A stretch of 53,948 nt of DNA from a virus: positions 1 to 53,948 of the IMG/VR virus record IMGVR_UViG_3300043408_000051. One strand, 5' to 3'. Of the stretch, positions 21,650 to 30,023 are shown piece by piece. The stretch's first letter is position 1; each line of letters opens with the position of its first letter. The position numbers and the translations under genes were made by a program. The notes under the pieces were generated by a model. That model was not told the origin of the DNA and did not search any database. It saw only the letters and a list, made by a program, of their open reading frames with translations.

Positions 21650-21970
21650 TTACGATTCCTTTTCAACGGTCTCTCTCATTTCTAGGTAATCGTCTTCAAG
21701 AAGAACCACATAGTTCTCCCCATCTAAATGTAAGCCGAGCACGGGTATTCGGCTATCTAGTATTGCCTCTCTCGTAATCTTCTTTAGAACTTCTGACTTT
21801 ATAGTGACTTGTTTTTTACCAGTCCATTTATGCTCAATTAAAAGTTCTTTAGACCTAACGTCTCCTTTTCGTGACCAAAATGCCCCAGAAGCAGCAGTTC
21901 GTGTTCCACCAACTTTTTTGGCTAAACGCTTCTCATGCTTTTGAGATTGTCGTTGTCCCTCAGACCTCAT
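21650..21970 (-). CDS. Small PD-(D/E)XK nuclease, resolvase-like (106 aa)
   Basis: A basic N-terminal helix (HEKRLAKKVGG) precedes SGAFWSRKGDVRSKELLIEHKWT. The Asp in GDV and the E-x-K in IEHK form a PD-(D/E)XK active site, and a later strand VLGLHLDGENYVVLL completes the fold. The size fits small phage Holliday junction or branch-specific nucleases. The ATG overlaps the RecA stop. With RuvC it gives two structurally different candidate resolvases in one locus. Confidence 0.8.
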   Translation of the reverse strand: MRSEGQRQSQKHEKRLAKKVGGTRTAASGAFWSRKGDVRSKELLIEHKWTGKKQVTIKSEVLKKITREAILDSRIPVLGLHLDGENYVVLLEDDYLEMRETVEKES

Positions 21971-22980
21971 AATGATAATACCTTTTTAGACAACTCTTCT
22001 TTTAGGTCGACTTCTTCCCTAATACTGGCAATTAGAGACTCATTTCCCTGCCATTTTCTCTCGCCGTAGTAGTACCAACCCCCCTTTCTTTCTACAATGT
22101 CGTGAACTATTGCCATGGCTGCAATTTCTTTTGCAAAGTCGTACTCTCCTGGAGGACAGTCTCCTCCTTCTGCAAAGTAAAAATCAAAATACGCCACTCG
22201 TTGAGGGGGAGCAGTTTTATTTTTTAAACTACGAACTTTGATAGTTTGTCCAATACGAATCTTGTTTCCACTTGGACCAATCTCAATCCACTCGTCTCGT
22301 CTAATCTCACACCGAGTAAAGAAAGCATAGTTCTTTCCTTCCCCACCAGGAGTTGTTCTTGGGTCACCATGCATTACGCCAATTTTCATACGGTATTGGT
22401 TAATGATTAAACCTAATACGGCTCTTTCATCCTCAACTAAACTTCTTTTCATCGCAGCACCTACCACTCTAAAGAATTTGTTTGTTAGTAGTGCACCACG
22501 ACCTACAGTCATTTCGTCCATGTTCTTTTCCATTTCTGGTAATGGAGAAAGTGCTGGAAGAGAATCAATCACAATAGCATCTACAGATTTGGATTCTGCA
22601 AAATCAATTACCGCTTGATATGCCTCTTCCATGATGTTGGTTTCAATAACAATTACACGACTTGCATCAACACCGCACATTTCAGCATACTCTGGAACCC
22701 ATTGTTCTGCAGCAACCCAAACAGTTGTGTAATCAGGATTTGCTTTTTGATTAGCAGCAATACACTTTAAAGCAACAGCAGTTTTTCCATGAGAAGACTC
22801 ACCAATTAATTCATTCCACTGGTTTCCTGGAAATCCTCCTCCAAGGACGTAATCCAATGTAGTAGAACCACTGGTAATGCGAGGAATAATGTCAGCCCTA
22901 ATGTCAGAAGCACAAACCACGACGTTGTTGCCAAATTTCTTGTTGAGTTGTGCAACGATTTTCTTTGCTTCATCGTTCAT
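21967..22980 (-). CDS. recA: RecA-like recombinase (337 aa)
   Basis: ATP-dependent strand-exchange protein. Start at ATG 22980, which shares an A with the upstream stop (TAATG); a longer frame to 23016 is less likely. Walker A is GESSHGKT (60-67); Walker B is DAIVIDSLPAL near 130-140; GLIINQYRMKIG near 195 and GGEGKNYAF near 215 correspond to the loop regions that touch DNA. It would drive recombination-dependent replication. Followed at once by two candidate nucleases. Confidence 0.93.
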   Translation of the reverse strand: MNDEAKKIVAQLNKKFGNNVVVCASDIRADIIPRITSGSTTLDYVLGGGFPGNQWNELIGESSHGKTAVALKCIAANQKANPDYTTVWVAAEQWVPEYAEMCGVDASRVIVIETNIMEEAYQAVIDFAESKSVDAIVIDSLPALSPLPEMEKNMDEMTVGRGALLTNKFFRVVGAAMKRSLVEDERAVLGLIINQYRMKIGVMHGDPRTTPGGEGKNYAFFTRCEIRRDEWIEIGPSGNKIRIGQTIKVRSLKNKTAPPQRVAYFDFYFAEGGDCPPGEYDFAKEIAAMAIVHDIVERKGGWYYYGERKWQGNESLIASIREEVDLKEELSKKVLSL

Positions 22981-23357
22981 TAATCCACTCTTCCTATAAT
23001 CCCTTGAGGATTCCAATTGTTAGTCAGGTCATTACCTGCTGCCATTTTTGTTGAACCTTCTACTTGTGCCCCAGTTAAAGAACCGTAACGACTTCCTGAT
23101 TGAGAGATGGGGTAACCACAATCATAACAACGTGGTGCGACATTAGCGTTTACCGCTAAATAATTATTAGAATTGCATTCAGGACATGTCTGTGTTTGAT
23201 TCACGCTTTGTGCTTTAGAAGGCGTAGGAGGCTGAATTGTTGGGGCAACATACCGTGTCATCGGTTGTTGAGACGGAGGCATTGGTGGGGACGGGTCTGG
23301 TCTACCAACTGGAGGTGTTTGCCCCTGTAACTTCTTTGTCCACCAATCTGCACTCAT
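22980..23357 (-). CDS. Proline-rich protein with zinc ribbon (125 aa)
   Basis: Start at ATG 23357, after AAGGAGACC and overlapping the upstream stop as ATGA. Residues 10-60 are Pro/Gln/Ser-rich and disordered. A clear zinc ribbon follows: CPECNSNNYL and CYDCGYP. The end is Gly/Asn-rich. It may be a DNA-binding accessory between polymerase and RecA; no family assigned. Confidence 0.7.
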   Translation of the reverse strand: MSADWWTKKLQGQTPPVGRPDPSPPMPPSQQPMTRYVAPTIQPPTPSKAQSVNQTQTCPECNSNNYLAVNANVAPRCYDCGYPISQSGSRYGSLTGAQVEGSTKMAAGNDLTNNWNPQGIIGRVD

Positions 23358-23773
23358 TTTGGTCTCCTTGGTCCAACGGAAAGTAACTTTAAATCTACTA
23401 ATTGCGAAAGAGAACCACAAATAGCGGAGAACGCCATTTCTTGGTGAATCTCTGCAAATTTATCCCAAAACTCTTCTGGCATTTGCATTTCCATATTTTT
23501 AGTTTTTTGTAGTTCGGTGGCTCCCTTAGAAAGTGTTACAGCATGAGCCATTAAAAGAGGAAATAAATGCATAATCTTTTCTACACGTATTTTGCTTTCT
23601 AACTCTTCCATGTCAGCAACTTCTTTGCTAGTGAAAGTTGTTCCAGCCATAACACTCATACCCCAAGGGTCTTCCATGCCAGAGTCTAAAAACAGAGCAC
23701 GAATTCGAAACATTATCTCAGCATGTAAAGCGTCAATATCAAAAGACGGTTTCTTTTTCTTAAAGAACCTCAT
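23354..23773 (-). CDS. Hypothetical protein (139 aa)
   Basis: Start at ATG 23773, which overlaps the polymerase stop as ATGA; an in-frame ATG at 23788 lies further inside that gene. Basic N-terminus (MRFFKKKK), then an acidic helical body with several Met residues. No catalytic motif is visible. Coupled translation with the DNA polymerase suggests a replication role, but that is inference. Confidence 0.7.
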   Translation of the reverse strand: MRFFKKKKPSFDIDALHAEIMFRIRALFLDSGMEDPWGMSVMAGTTFTSKEVADMEELESKIRVEKIMHLFPLLMAHAVTLSKGATELQKTKNMEMQMPEEFWDKFAEIHQEMAFSAICGSLSQLVDLKLLSVGPRRPK

Positions 23774-25782
23774 TTTGCTTGACCCCATTTTTCTACAATT
23801 TTCATATCAGCAATAAGTGGAACTACCATATCAGGCAATCTTACTCCCTCCATGGACTCTTTTATCGCTTCGCCAACTTGGTCGGCTAGTGAGTCGGGAG
23901 TAACTGTTACTAGTTCATCATGAACTGTCAATATTACATTAACTGTAGGCTCATTAATAAAACAAGAATGTGCTCTAACCATGGCTAATTTAATTAAGTC
24001 TGCAGCAGAACCTTGAATAACAGTATTAAAGGCTTGTCTTTCAGCCCTAGATTTTTGTCCAAGGTCTTTACTCAAAATCTCAGGTATGTAACGCCGTCTC
24101 CCTAAAACAGTAGAAACATACGGGATAGGGCGTTGCTGGGTTGCAATCCTAATAAGTTGATGCCTGTAACGATTGATGTCCCTAAATCTGTCATTAAACA
24201 AGTCCATTAATTGGTGGGCTTCTTTTACGGTACAACTAAGTTGGTCAGCAATTTTTTCAGGTCCAATTCCATAAGCAATTGCTAAAACCAAAACCTTTCC
24301 TGCTTTTCTATTTACCCCCATTCTTTCACCAATAGTGGTGTAAATGTCTCCTCCGTCTAAGTAGTTCTTGACGAACTCAGGGTCTCTAGAAAATGAAGCA
24401 ATAATGCGTGGCTCAATCTGCGAGTAGTCAGCCACAACTAACTTATGTCCTGGTGGAGCAATAAATAAGTTTCTAATTAATTTTCCATACGTGCCATCTG
24501 TTGGAATATTTTGTAGATTAGGCTCACTACTAGAGAAACGTCCTGTTTCTGCTCCGTGTGATTTAAAGTTTGTGTGAACCTTACCGTTGACTAATAAACT
24601 TTGTTTTTCTGAAGTTTTTGAACGTCCTGCAGTTGTCCTAGTAATTTCTCCACCAGTGTAGGGAGTAACGTAGGTGGTCATAATCTTGTTTAAGTCTTGA
24701 TACTTTAAAATTTCTGCAACTAAAGGGTCTTTCTCTCTGTAATACTCAAGTGCTTCTGCACTAGTAGAGTAATGACGAATAGTTAGTGGTTCACCTTTTT
24801 TTGACGCTTCTAACCCTTTTGGAGTCAAAGCAATCTTAATTTTGGTATTGGGTCTAATACCTCTTCCACCTTCTTCTTTAGAAGTAAACAATAATTCTTG
24901 TTTTTCTGGAATTGAGTTAAGTGCAAATTCTTTTCCTGCTAATTTATAAGCATTACCAGTAACTTCAACTAAATCTTTCTCTAACTTTGCTGCTAACAGA
25001 TTTAACTCGTTTTCGTCCATGTGTGCACCTGTTAATTCCATATCTGCAAGAACTAACAACAAATCCATCTCTAAACGCCATACAGTCAACAAGTTGTAAT
25101 CTCTTAACTTAGGCTCATAAACTTTGTATAACTTCCAAGTTGTTTCTGCATCGATGCCAGCATAATTTGCAACGTCACTAAAAGAATGACGTTCTACGGC
25201 TTTTCCAATTCCTTTGGTTACTTCTATGCCAAGTTCTCGTGCAGCACAAGCATCTAAAGATAAAGCGTTTTTTGTTCTGTTATCAATTATAAAAGCAGCC
25301 ATTAACGTATCAAAGTATGGCTTTGAGCAAACGTTGCCACGGTAATATTTGGCTATTGCTTTTAAATCAAACTTAAGGTTATGACCTACTTTTAGTTTGT
25401 CACTAAACATTAAAGGTTTTAAGGCTGCAAAAACTTCACCAGGTAATAGTTGGTCTGGTGGAGAATCAAACACAGGAGTCCAACTTGCTTCGCGTCTAGA
25501 AAAATCTTGTTCTCGTAGTTCTAAACCTTCGGATACTCGAGCCTGTGCAGAGTTCAATAACGGCTTATCCCACCGTAAAAACTCCCCATTGGGATGTCCC
25601 ATAGGAATTACATCTACGCGTCCTTCTGTAGCAAACGCAATCCACGTAATCTCATTTAACATTGGATGAAGCCGAGAAAAATCATCGGGTCCAACTGTTT
25701 CTACGTCAAAAGCAAACGCAGGTTGGTCTAAATAGTATTTGACCATATCTTTTAAATCGGAAGATGTAGTAATGATATTCAT
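23770..25782 (-). CDS. polA: Family A DNA polymerase with 3'-5' exonuclease domain (670 aa)
   Basis: The replicative polymerase candidate. Exonuclease motifs: FDVETVG (about 25), GHNLKFDLKA (about 135) and YAGIDAETTW (about 205). Polymerase motifs: A, VVADYSQIEPRI (about 448), B, RQAFNTVIQGSAADL (about 580), and C, TVHDEL (about 620). In motif A the usual Leu/Val after Glu is Pro. There is no 5' nuclease domain, typical for phage PolA. AAGGGG precedes ATG 25782, and a terminator separates it from the upstream gene, so it probably has its own promoter within or before that region. Confidence 0.95.
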   Translation of the reverse strand: MNIITTSSDLKDMVKYYLDQPAFAFDVETVGPDDFSRLHPMLNEITWIAFATEGRVDVIPMGHPNGEFLRWDKPLLNSAQARVSEGLELREQDFSRREASWTPVFDSPPDQLLPGEVFAALKPLMFSDKLKVGHNLKFDLKAIAKYYRGNVCSKPYFDTLMAAFIIDNRTKNALSLDACAARELGIEVTKGIGKAVERHSFSDVANYAGIDAETTWKLYKVYEPKLRDYNLLTVWRLEMDLLLVLADMELTGAHMDENELNLLAAKLEKDLVEVTGNAYKLAGKEFALNSIPEKQELLFTSKEEGGRGIRPNTKIKIALTPKGLEASKKGEPLTIRHYSTSAEALEYYREKDPLVAEILKYQDLNKIMTTYVTPYTGGEITRTTAGRSKTSEKQSLLVNGKVHTNFKSHGAETGRFSSSEPNLQNIPTDGTYGKLIRNLFIAPPGHKLVVADYSQIEPRIIASFSRDPEFVKNYLDGGDIYTTIGERMGVNRKAGKVLVLAIAYGIGPEKIADQLSCTVKEAHQLMDLFNDRFRDINRYRHQLIRIATQQRPIPYVSTVLGRRRYIPEILSKDLGQKSRAERQAFNTVIQGSAADLIKLAMVRAHSCFINEPTVNVILTVHDELVTVTPDSLADQVGEAIKESMEGVRLPDMVVPLIADMKIVEKWGQAK

Positions 25783-25795
25783 AATGCCCCTTGTT

Positions 25796-25834
25796 ATAAA
25801 AAGTGGGGAGTCTGTGTGACGGCACAGACTCCCC
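25796..25834 (-). terminator. Intrinsic terminator between the ssDNA-binding and polymerase genes
   Basis: GGGGAGTCTGTG (25805-25816) pairs perfectly with CACAGACTCCCC (25823-25834) around a 6-base loop. On the minus strand the hairpin is followed by ACTTTTTATAAC, a usable T-tract. It lies directly before the polymerase ribosome site, so it should limit read-through from the abundant upstream ssDNA-binding-type gene. Confidence 0.85.
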
Positions 25835-25847
25835 TTTATTCAGTAAG

Positions 25848-26498
25848 TTATGCGCCTGCTACTTCACGGGCAATTTTTAACATCTCTTCACGAGGTGTTT
25901 CTTTTATAACGTCAGGAGTAAAACAAACCGCAGTCTTGATAAGTTCATTAACCTTTTCGAGGTTTAGATTCCATTCCTCTTCAAGGTCACGACCACGTAC
26001 ATAATTTAGAGTGTATTGAGTCGTTGGACCATTTCCCATTCGAGAAACTTCCCAAAACTCTTTACTTAGAGGTCCTTTTCTGTCATCTTCATGTGCACGA
26101 CGAATTTGACGTGCAAATGATGGAGGAGCAGTAAGGATTTGAACGGTTTGAGTATCACCGCTCAATACAAGAACATTAAACGCAAATCGTGCTCTTGGCT
26201 TGCTTCCGAGTAAATCTGTAAAAGGGTCATCTTGTTCTAAAGCAACAAATGACTTTTTCCCAGTTCTTTCAATCCAGTGCTGTTCATACACACGGAATGG
26301 TCCGTCTTCTAGGAATTTAATGAGTTGAGGTTCTTCACTGAATTTAAAATCAGTTGGAAACTCAGTTGTGTCTTGACGTAATAGGGCATCGGCTGAATCC
26401 CAACCAGATTGAACGGTTGTTCCGACTTTTGGTTTTGCATCTTCGTGGTCTACATCTAAATACGATGCAGCATTTACTGTTGGATTGGTTATTGACAT
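25848..26498 (-). CDS. Putative single-stranded DNA-binding protein (216 aa)
   Basis: Acidic N-terminal and C-terminal parts flank a central beta-rich region. Segments RFAFNVLVLSG, then FARQIRRAHEDDRKGPLSKEFWEVSRMGNGPTTQYTLNYV resemble phage gp32-like or OB-fold ssDNA-binding proteins, where a FWEVSRxGxG strand pair recurs. Its position next to the polymerase, and a strong terminator right after it (as for a highly expressed gene), support this. The call rests on pattern and context, not on a search. Confidence 0.65.
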   Translation of the reverse strand: MSITNPTVNAASYLDVDHEDAKPKVGTTVQSGWDSADALLRQDTTEFPTDFKFSEEPQLIKFLEDGPFRVYEQHWIERTGKKSFVALEQDDPFTDLLGSKPRARFAFNVLVLSGDTQTVQILTAPPSFARQIRRAHEDDRKGPLSKEFWEVSRMGNGPTTQYTLNYVRGRDLEEEWNLNLEKVNELIKTAVCFTPDVIKETPREEMLKIAREVAGA

Positions 26499-26545
26499 GT
26501 TCTTCTTTCGGTTATGAGGCTTACGCTCTCGGTTGGATGTGAGGT

Positions 26546-27025
26546 CTACTGACTCTCGTTAGCAACATGCTCTTTCCACCGCGAAGTTATCGCAATAGTT
26601 AAATCATGGTGCTGAGACCATTCTACACGAGAAACTCCTAAAAGCCCTCTTTTGGAGAACTCTTCGATAGCAATTTCTATTAGCCCTCTTGTGTAGACCC
26701 TATTGCCTGCAACCTTTTCCCCGTTTAGGATTTTAGAACGCAAACGATAGGGTGCTCTTGGTAGATACCCTCGTTTTTCCCACGACCTAATGCTAATAAT
26801 GCTCTTTTCCAATGCTTGAGCCATAGCACCAATCGTGAAAACCTCTGTTTCTTTTCCGTTTAGTTGTTTCTTTATTGCTAGTGAATCCCAAGGAGATTCT
26901 TCTTTAGACTTCTTTTTTCGAGCAACTTCTGGGTTTATTGTGCGTCGCTTTTGCTTAGAACCAGGCTTGTATTCAAGGTCTGCAAATGCTTTCTCAATCT
27001 CATCATCACTACGCAATCCAGCCAT
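26546..27025 (-). CDS. MerR-like winged-HTH regulator (159 aa)
   Basis: Residues about 60-125 form a MerR-type DNA-binding domain: EVFTIGAMAQALEKSIISIRSWEKRGYLPRAPYR and the wing GNRVYTRGLIEIAIEE. The N-terminus is basic and flexible; the C-terminal end is a helix. There is no effector-binding domain, so it is a constitutive DNA-binding protein. Could regulate the replication genes or act in replication itself. It lies between the ssDNA-binding candidate and the SNF2 helicase operon. Confidence 0.75.
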   Translation of the reverse strand: MAGLRSDDEIEKAFADLEYKPGSKQKRRTINPEVARKKKSKEESPWDSLAIKKQLNGKETEVFTIGAMAQALEKSIISIRSWEKRGYLPRAPYRLRSKILNGEKVAGNRVYTRGLIEIAIEEFSKRGLLGVSRVEWSQHHDLTIAITSRWKEHVANESQ

Positions 27026-27027
27026 GA

Positions 27028-27471
27028 TTACTTCTTACTTAACTTTAGTGCCCAAACAACTTTTGGAGGAAAAATGGCATCAACTTCTTCTTCAGTTAAT
27101 ACTCCCTCATATAAGGCTGCCCATAAAGCATCTTGGTCAACTACTCGCACAGTCTTATAAAGACGGTCTTCTAAACCCTTTTCCTCAATAATCCTGTCAG
27201 CAACTAAATCGTCAATTTTTGTACGAGAGACGCGTTTTTCTTTTTGAACAGAGTTAATGTCTTCAATAGGCTCTGCCAACTCATACCACCAATGACCCTT
27301 ACCATCTTCAAAACCGTTTTCTTCAATATACGCAAACAATTTTTCTTTAAGAGTTTTTTGGCGTTTTTCAGCGTCATCAACGATGCCTTTTAGATAGGCG
27401 TACTCTTTTATCTGCCCTTCAAGACTGTCACCGTCAGAAAAGTCTCTAGGTTCGTCTATTGGTTTTACCAT
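27028..27471 (-). CDS. Hypothetical protein with coiled-coil N-terminus (147 aa)
   Basis: Residues about 18-50 are a charged helix likely to be coiled coil (YAYLKGIVDDAEKRQKTLKEKL), followed by a strand region (GKGHWWYELAEPIEDI) and helical end. Coils of this type are found in many phage proteins near helicase genes. It is 2 bases from the MerR-like gene and 9 bases after the SNF2 helicase region starts. No known family. Confidence 0.65.
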   Translation of the reverse strand: MVKPIDEPRDFSDGDSLEGQIKEYAYLKGIVDDAEKRQKTLKEKLFAYIEENGFEDGKGHWWYELAEPIEDINSVQKEKRVSRTKIDDLVADRIIEEKGLEDRLYKTVRVVDQDALWAALYEGVLTEEEVDAIFPPKVVWALKLSKK

Positions 27472-27480
27472 GTGTTCTCC

Positions 27481-29061
27481 TTAAATAGTTGCGTTTAATA
27501 AAAAGTTTAAAAGGCTACCAACTGTTAAATCAACGCCTCCTTTAGTGTTTATACCTGTCCCATCAACAACAGCATCTGCAACTAAGTTCTTTTGATTTAG
27601 CATTTCAAATTGCCGTTCTTCAATCGAGTTTAACACTAAGAAGTCTTGAATAATAACAGAGGGCCATTTACTTGACGCACGTCGTATTCTCGAGTTACGT
27701 TGGACAGCCTTACCTGCTGACCAAGGTAAATCGTAATTTACCAGTAAGTTGGCTTGAGGCAAATCAACCCCATACCCTCCTGCATCACTAGAAATTAAAA
27801 CCCTAATTTCTTTTGAAGTTTGGAAGGAAATTTTTGAATCTTCTTTTTCTTTAGCGTTTAACTGACCTGAATAGATACGGCTTTGAATCTTCTTTTCTAA
27901 TAAAGCGTTTTGAATCAAAGTCAACATGCTGATGTAACTAGTAAAAATAACAACTTTAGACAGTGCGTCTGTATCCAAATGGTCTACTACATAATTAACA
28001 ACAGCGTCTAGTTTTGATGCACCCGAATCTAAGTTATCAAGGTAACCCTCATCATCGAGATGAGAAGCATAGGAACTTCCACCCAATCCTTGATTTAGTT
28101 TGTATTTAGTTGAACTGTCTACAAGTAAGGAAGGACTATCACAAACCATTCGTAATGCCGTAATTTTAGACATGATAGCCCCACGCATAGCATCTGCAGG
28201 TCCACCAAATACTTGTCCTTGCCCGTAAATTGCGTCTAAAGAGAAACCCACACCAAACAATGCTTGTGCTTCCTGCAAATCATTAGTTAGGTCTAACTTA
28301 ATTTTGTCGTACAAGGTTCGAGCAGGTTTATTCAAACGCACCTTTATAGGATTTAAATGAATAGTGGCGGGCAAGTAAGGAGCAACGTCAGGGTCTGACT
28401 GAGCCTTCCTCACCGACGCTTCTTTAATCTTCTCGTGTAACAACGGAAGATTGCGGTATCTCTGTACCCCGCCAAAATGATTTCGCACAATAAACGTTTT
28501 ATCAAACAAATCAAACCTACCTAACATAGTAGGTTCAACAAACTGCATAATGCTGTATAACTCTTCTGGTTTGCCGTTCTCAATAGGAGTTCCAGTTAAG
28601 GCATATTTAACAGGAATTTTGGTTGCAAGTTCTTTGACTTTTTTAGTTCTTTTTGACCTAAACCCCTTGATGGCAGTTGCTTCATCACAAACAATAGCGT
28701 CAAACACTAACCCCTTTAGTATGTCCCAGTCATTGACTATAGATTCATAGTTAGTCACTATGTAATCTGTGTAGGAACCATCAACATATTGTTTAACTCT
28801 TGCGGTTTTTGAACCATCGATTACGGTAACGGTGGCGTTTGAGAACTTCTTTATCTCCGCCTCCCATTGATACTTTAAACTGGCTAAAACAATAACTAAA
28901 GTAGATTGAGAGATTTCTTTTCGCTCTCTTAGTTCTTCTAAGGCTGCAATAGTCATGCAGGTTTTTCCTAAACCCATTTCGTAAGCAACTAGCATCTTCT
29001 TTTGTTTTGCCATACGTTCAACAGCCTCAACTTGATAAGGCTTTAAAGTCCCCGTAAACAT
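27481..29061 (-). CDS. SNF2-family DEAD/H helicase (526 aa)
   Basis: A superfamily 2 ATP-dependent DNA translocase. Motif I MGLGKT (about 29-34), motif Ia region TLVIVLASLKYQW, motif II VCDEATAIKG (DEAT instead of DEAH or DEXH), motif III ALTGTPIEN, motif V SSDAGGYGVDLPQ and motif VI QRNSRIRRASS are all visible. The C-terminal helicase lobe is complete. It probably remodels protein-DNA complexes or stalled forks. The SWIM domain that often precedes bacterial SNF2 helicases is absent here; a separate SWIM gene lies at 31702-32004. Confidence 0.93.
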   Translation of the reverse strand: MFTGTLKPYQVEAVERMAKQKKMLVAYEMGLGKTCMTIAALEELRERKEISQSTLVIVLASLKYQWEAEIKKFSNATVTVIDGSKTARVKQYVDGSYTDYIVTNYESIVNDWDILKGLVFDAIVCDEATAIKGFRSKRTKKVKELATKIPVKYALTGTPIENGKPEELYSIMQFVEPTMLGRFDLFDKTFIVRNHFGGVQRYRNLPLLHEKIKEASVRKAQSDPDVAPYLPATIHLNPIKVRLNKPARTLYDKIKLDLTNDLQEAQALFGVGFSLDAIYGQGQVFGGPADAMRGAIMSKITALRMVCDSPSLLVDSSTKYKLNQGLGGSSYASHLDDEGYLDNLDSGASKLDAVVNYVVDHLDTDALSKVVIFTSYISMLTLIQNALLEKKIQSRIYSGQLNAKEKEDSKISFQTSKEIRVLISSDAGGYGVDLPQANLLVNYDLPWSAGKAVQRNSRIRRASSKWPSVIIQDFLVLNSIEERQFEMLNQKNLVADAVVDGTGINTKGGVDLTVGSLLNFLLNATI

Positions 29062-30023
29062 TAGAGATATGCCTTCTCCCCATAAATCATGTCAATGGCG
29101 TTTTCAATACCCCAAAGAATTTGGTCATTATTCATGTCACCAACATCTTTGATGCCTGTTTCCCCGTAGTTAAAAAACTTAGCAGTAATGCCTAACTTTC
29201 TTGCACCCTGTAGAAATGCTTCACAACCTTTTTTGCCTGCAGCATCTACTTTGGGATTATCTAAAGCAACAATTACCACATCTGAATAACGTAAAAGTTT
29301 TATCTGCGATTCACTAACCTGTGCTCCAAAAGCAGCCACACCACCAATGGCTCCTACAGAAGAAACGCGAACAGCATCAAGAGGTGACTCAACTAAAATT
29401 GCTTGTTCAGGGGTTAATTCGTGTGCACCAAACAATGTCCTAGATTTTGTAACACCTAAAGGTCTGTTTTTAAAAGCACGTTCTTTAGCACTCTTTTCTT
29501 GCCAACCCCATAAAGTATTGTCATGTGGATTTCTAATTGGAAGTATCCAAGTATCTTCTCCAGACCATAACACTTCGTATTTGCGACAGGCTTCTGCTGT
29601 TAAATTTCTTGCCTTTAAAGCCCATGCTGGAGGTTCTGTAAACAACGCCAATCGTGAGTTATCCATAGGTAACTCTGGTTTTGGTGCTACATACTGTGGT
29701 GCTTCTTTTAAACGAGCAGCCAATTCTTGCGGAGTAATTTCCTCGACTTGAGCAATCCATTTGCTAACAGCACCGTAGTCAATGTCTTCGGAAATATACA
29801 AACCTTGAAGTTCTCCAACTAACGAAAATAAGTTTCCTTTGAATCCACATGAAAAACACATGTGAGCACCTGTTCGTTGGTTTATGTACCAAGAAGGGTT
29901 AACGTCTTTTTGTCCAGTTCTTGCTTCATGACCAGGACAATGAGACAGCATCTCATCCCCACGTGCTCTAATAATATAAACACCGAGTTTGTCTAAAACC
30001 TTAACAACGTCTACAACCATCAT
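29061..30023 (-). CDS. DNA primase with zinc finger and TOPRIM domain (320 aa)
   Basis: Zinc-binding N-terminus: CPGH (about 29-32) and CFSCGFKGN (about 56-64), as in DnaG/gp4-type primases. TOPRIM domain: AILVESPLDAVRV (about 208) with Glu and Asp, then VVIVALDNPKVD (about 250) providing the Asp pair. It would make RNA primers. Start at ATG 30023 coupled to the helicase stop (ATGA). Shorter than bacterial DnaG and without a fused helicase; that function is in the next gene. Confidence 0.92.
   Translation of the reverse strand: MMVVDVVKVLDKLGVYIIRARGDEMLSHCPGHEARTGQKDVNPSWYINQRTGAHMCFSCGFKGNLFSLVGELQGLYISEDIDYGAVSKWIAQVEEITPQELAARLKEAPQYVAPKPELPMDNSRLALFTEPPAWALKARNLTAEACRKYEVLWSGEDTWILPIRNPHDNTLWGWQEKSAKERAFKNRPLGVTKSRTLFGAHELTPEQAILVESPLDAVRVSSVGAIGGVAAFGAQVSESQIKLLRYSDVVIVALDNPKVDAAGKKGCEAFLQGARKLGITAKFFNYGETGIKDVGDMNNDQILWGIENAIDMIYGEKAYL

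Noticed and set aside
22981-23016. RecA start at 23016
   Set aside because: The later ATG at 22980 is coupled to the upstream stop by TAATG, and it gives the normal RecA N-terminal length.
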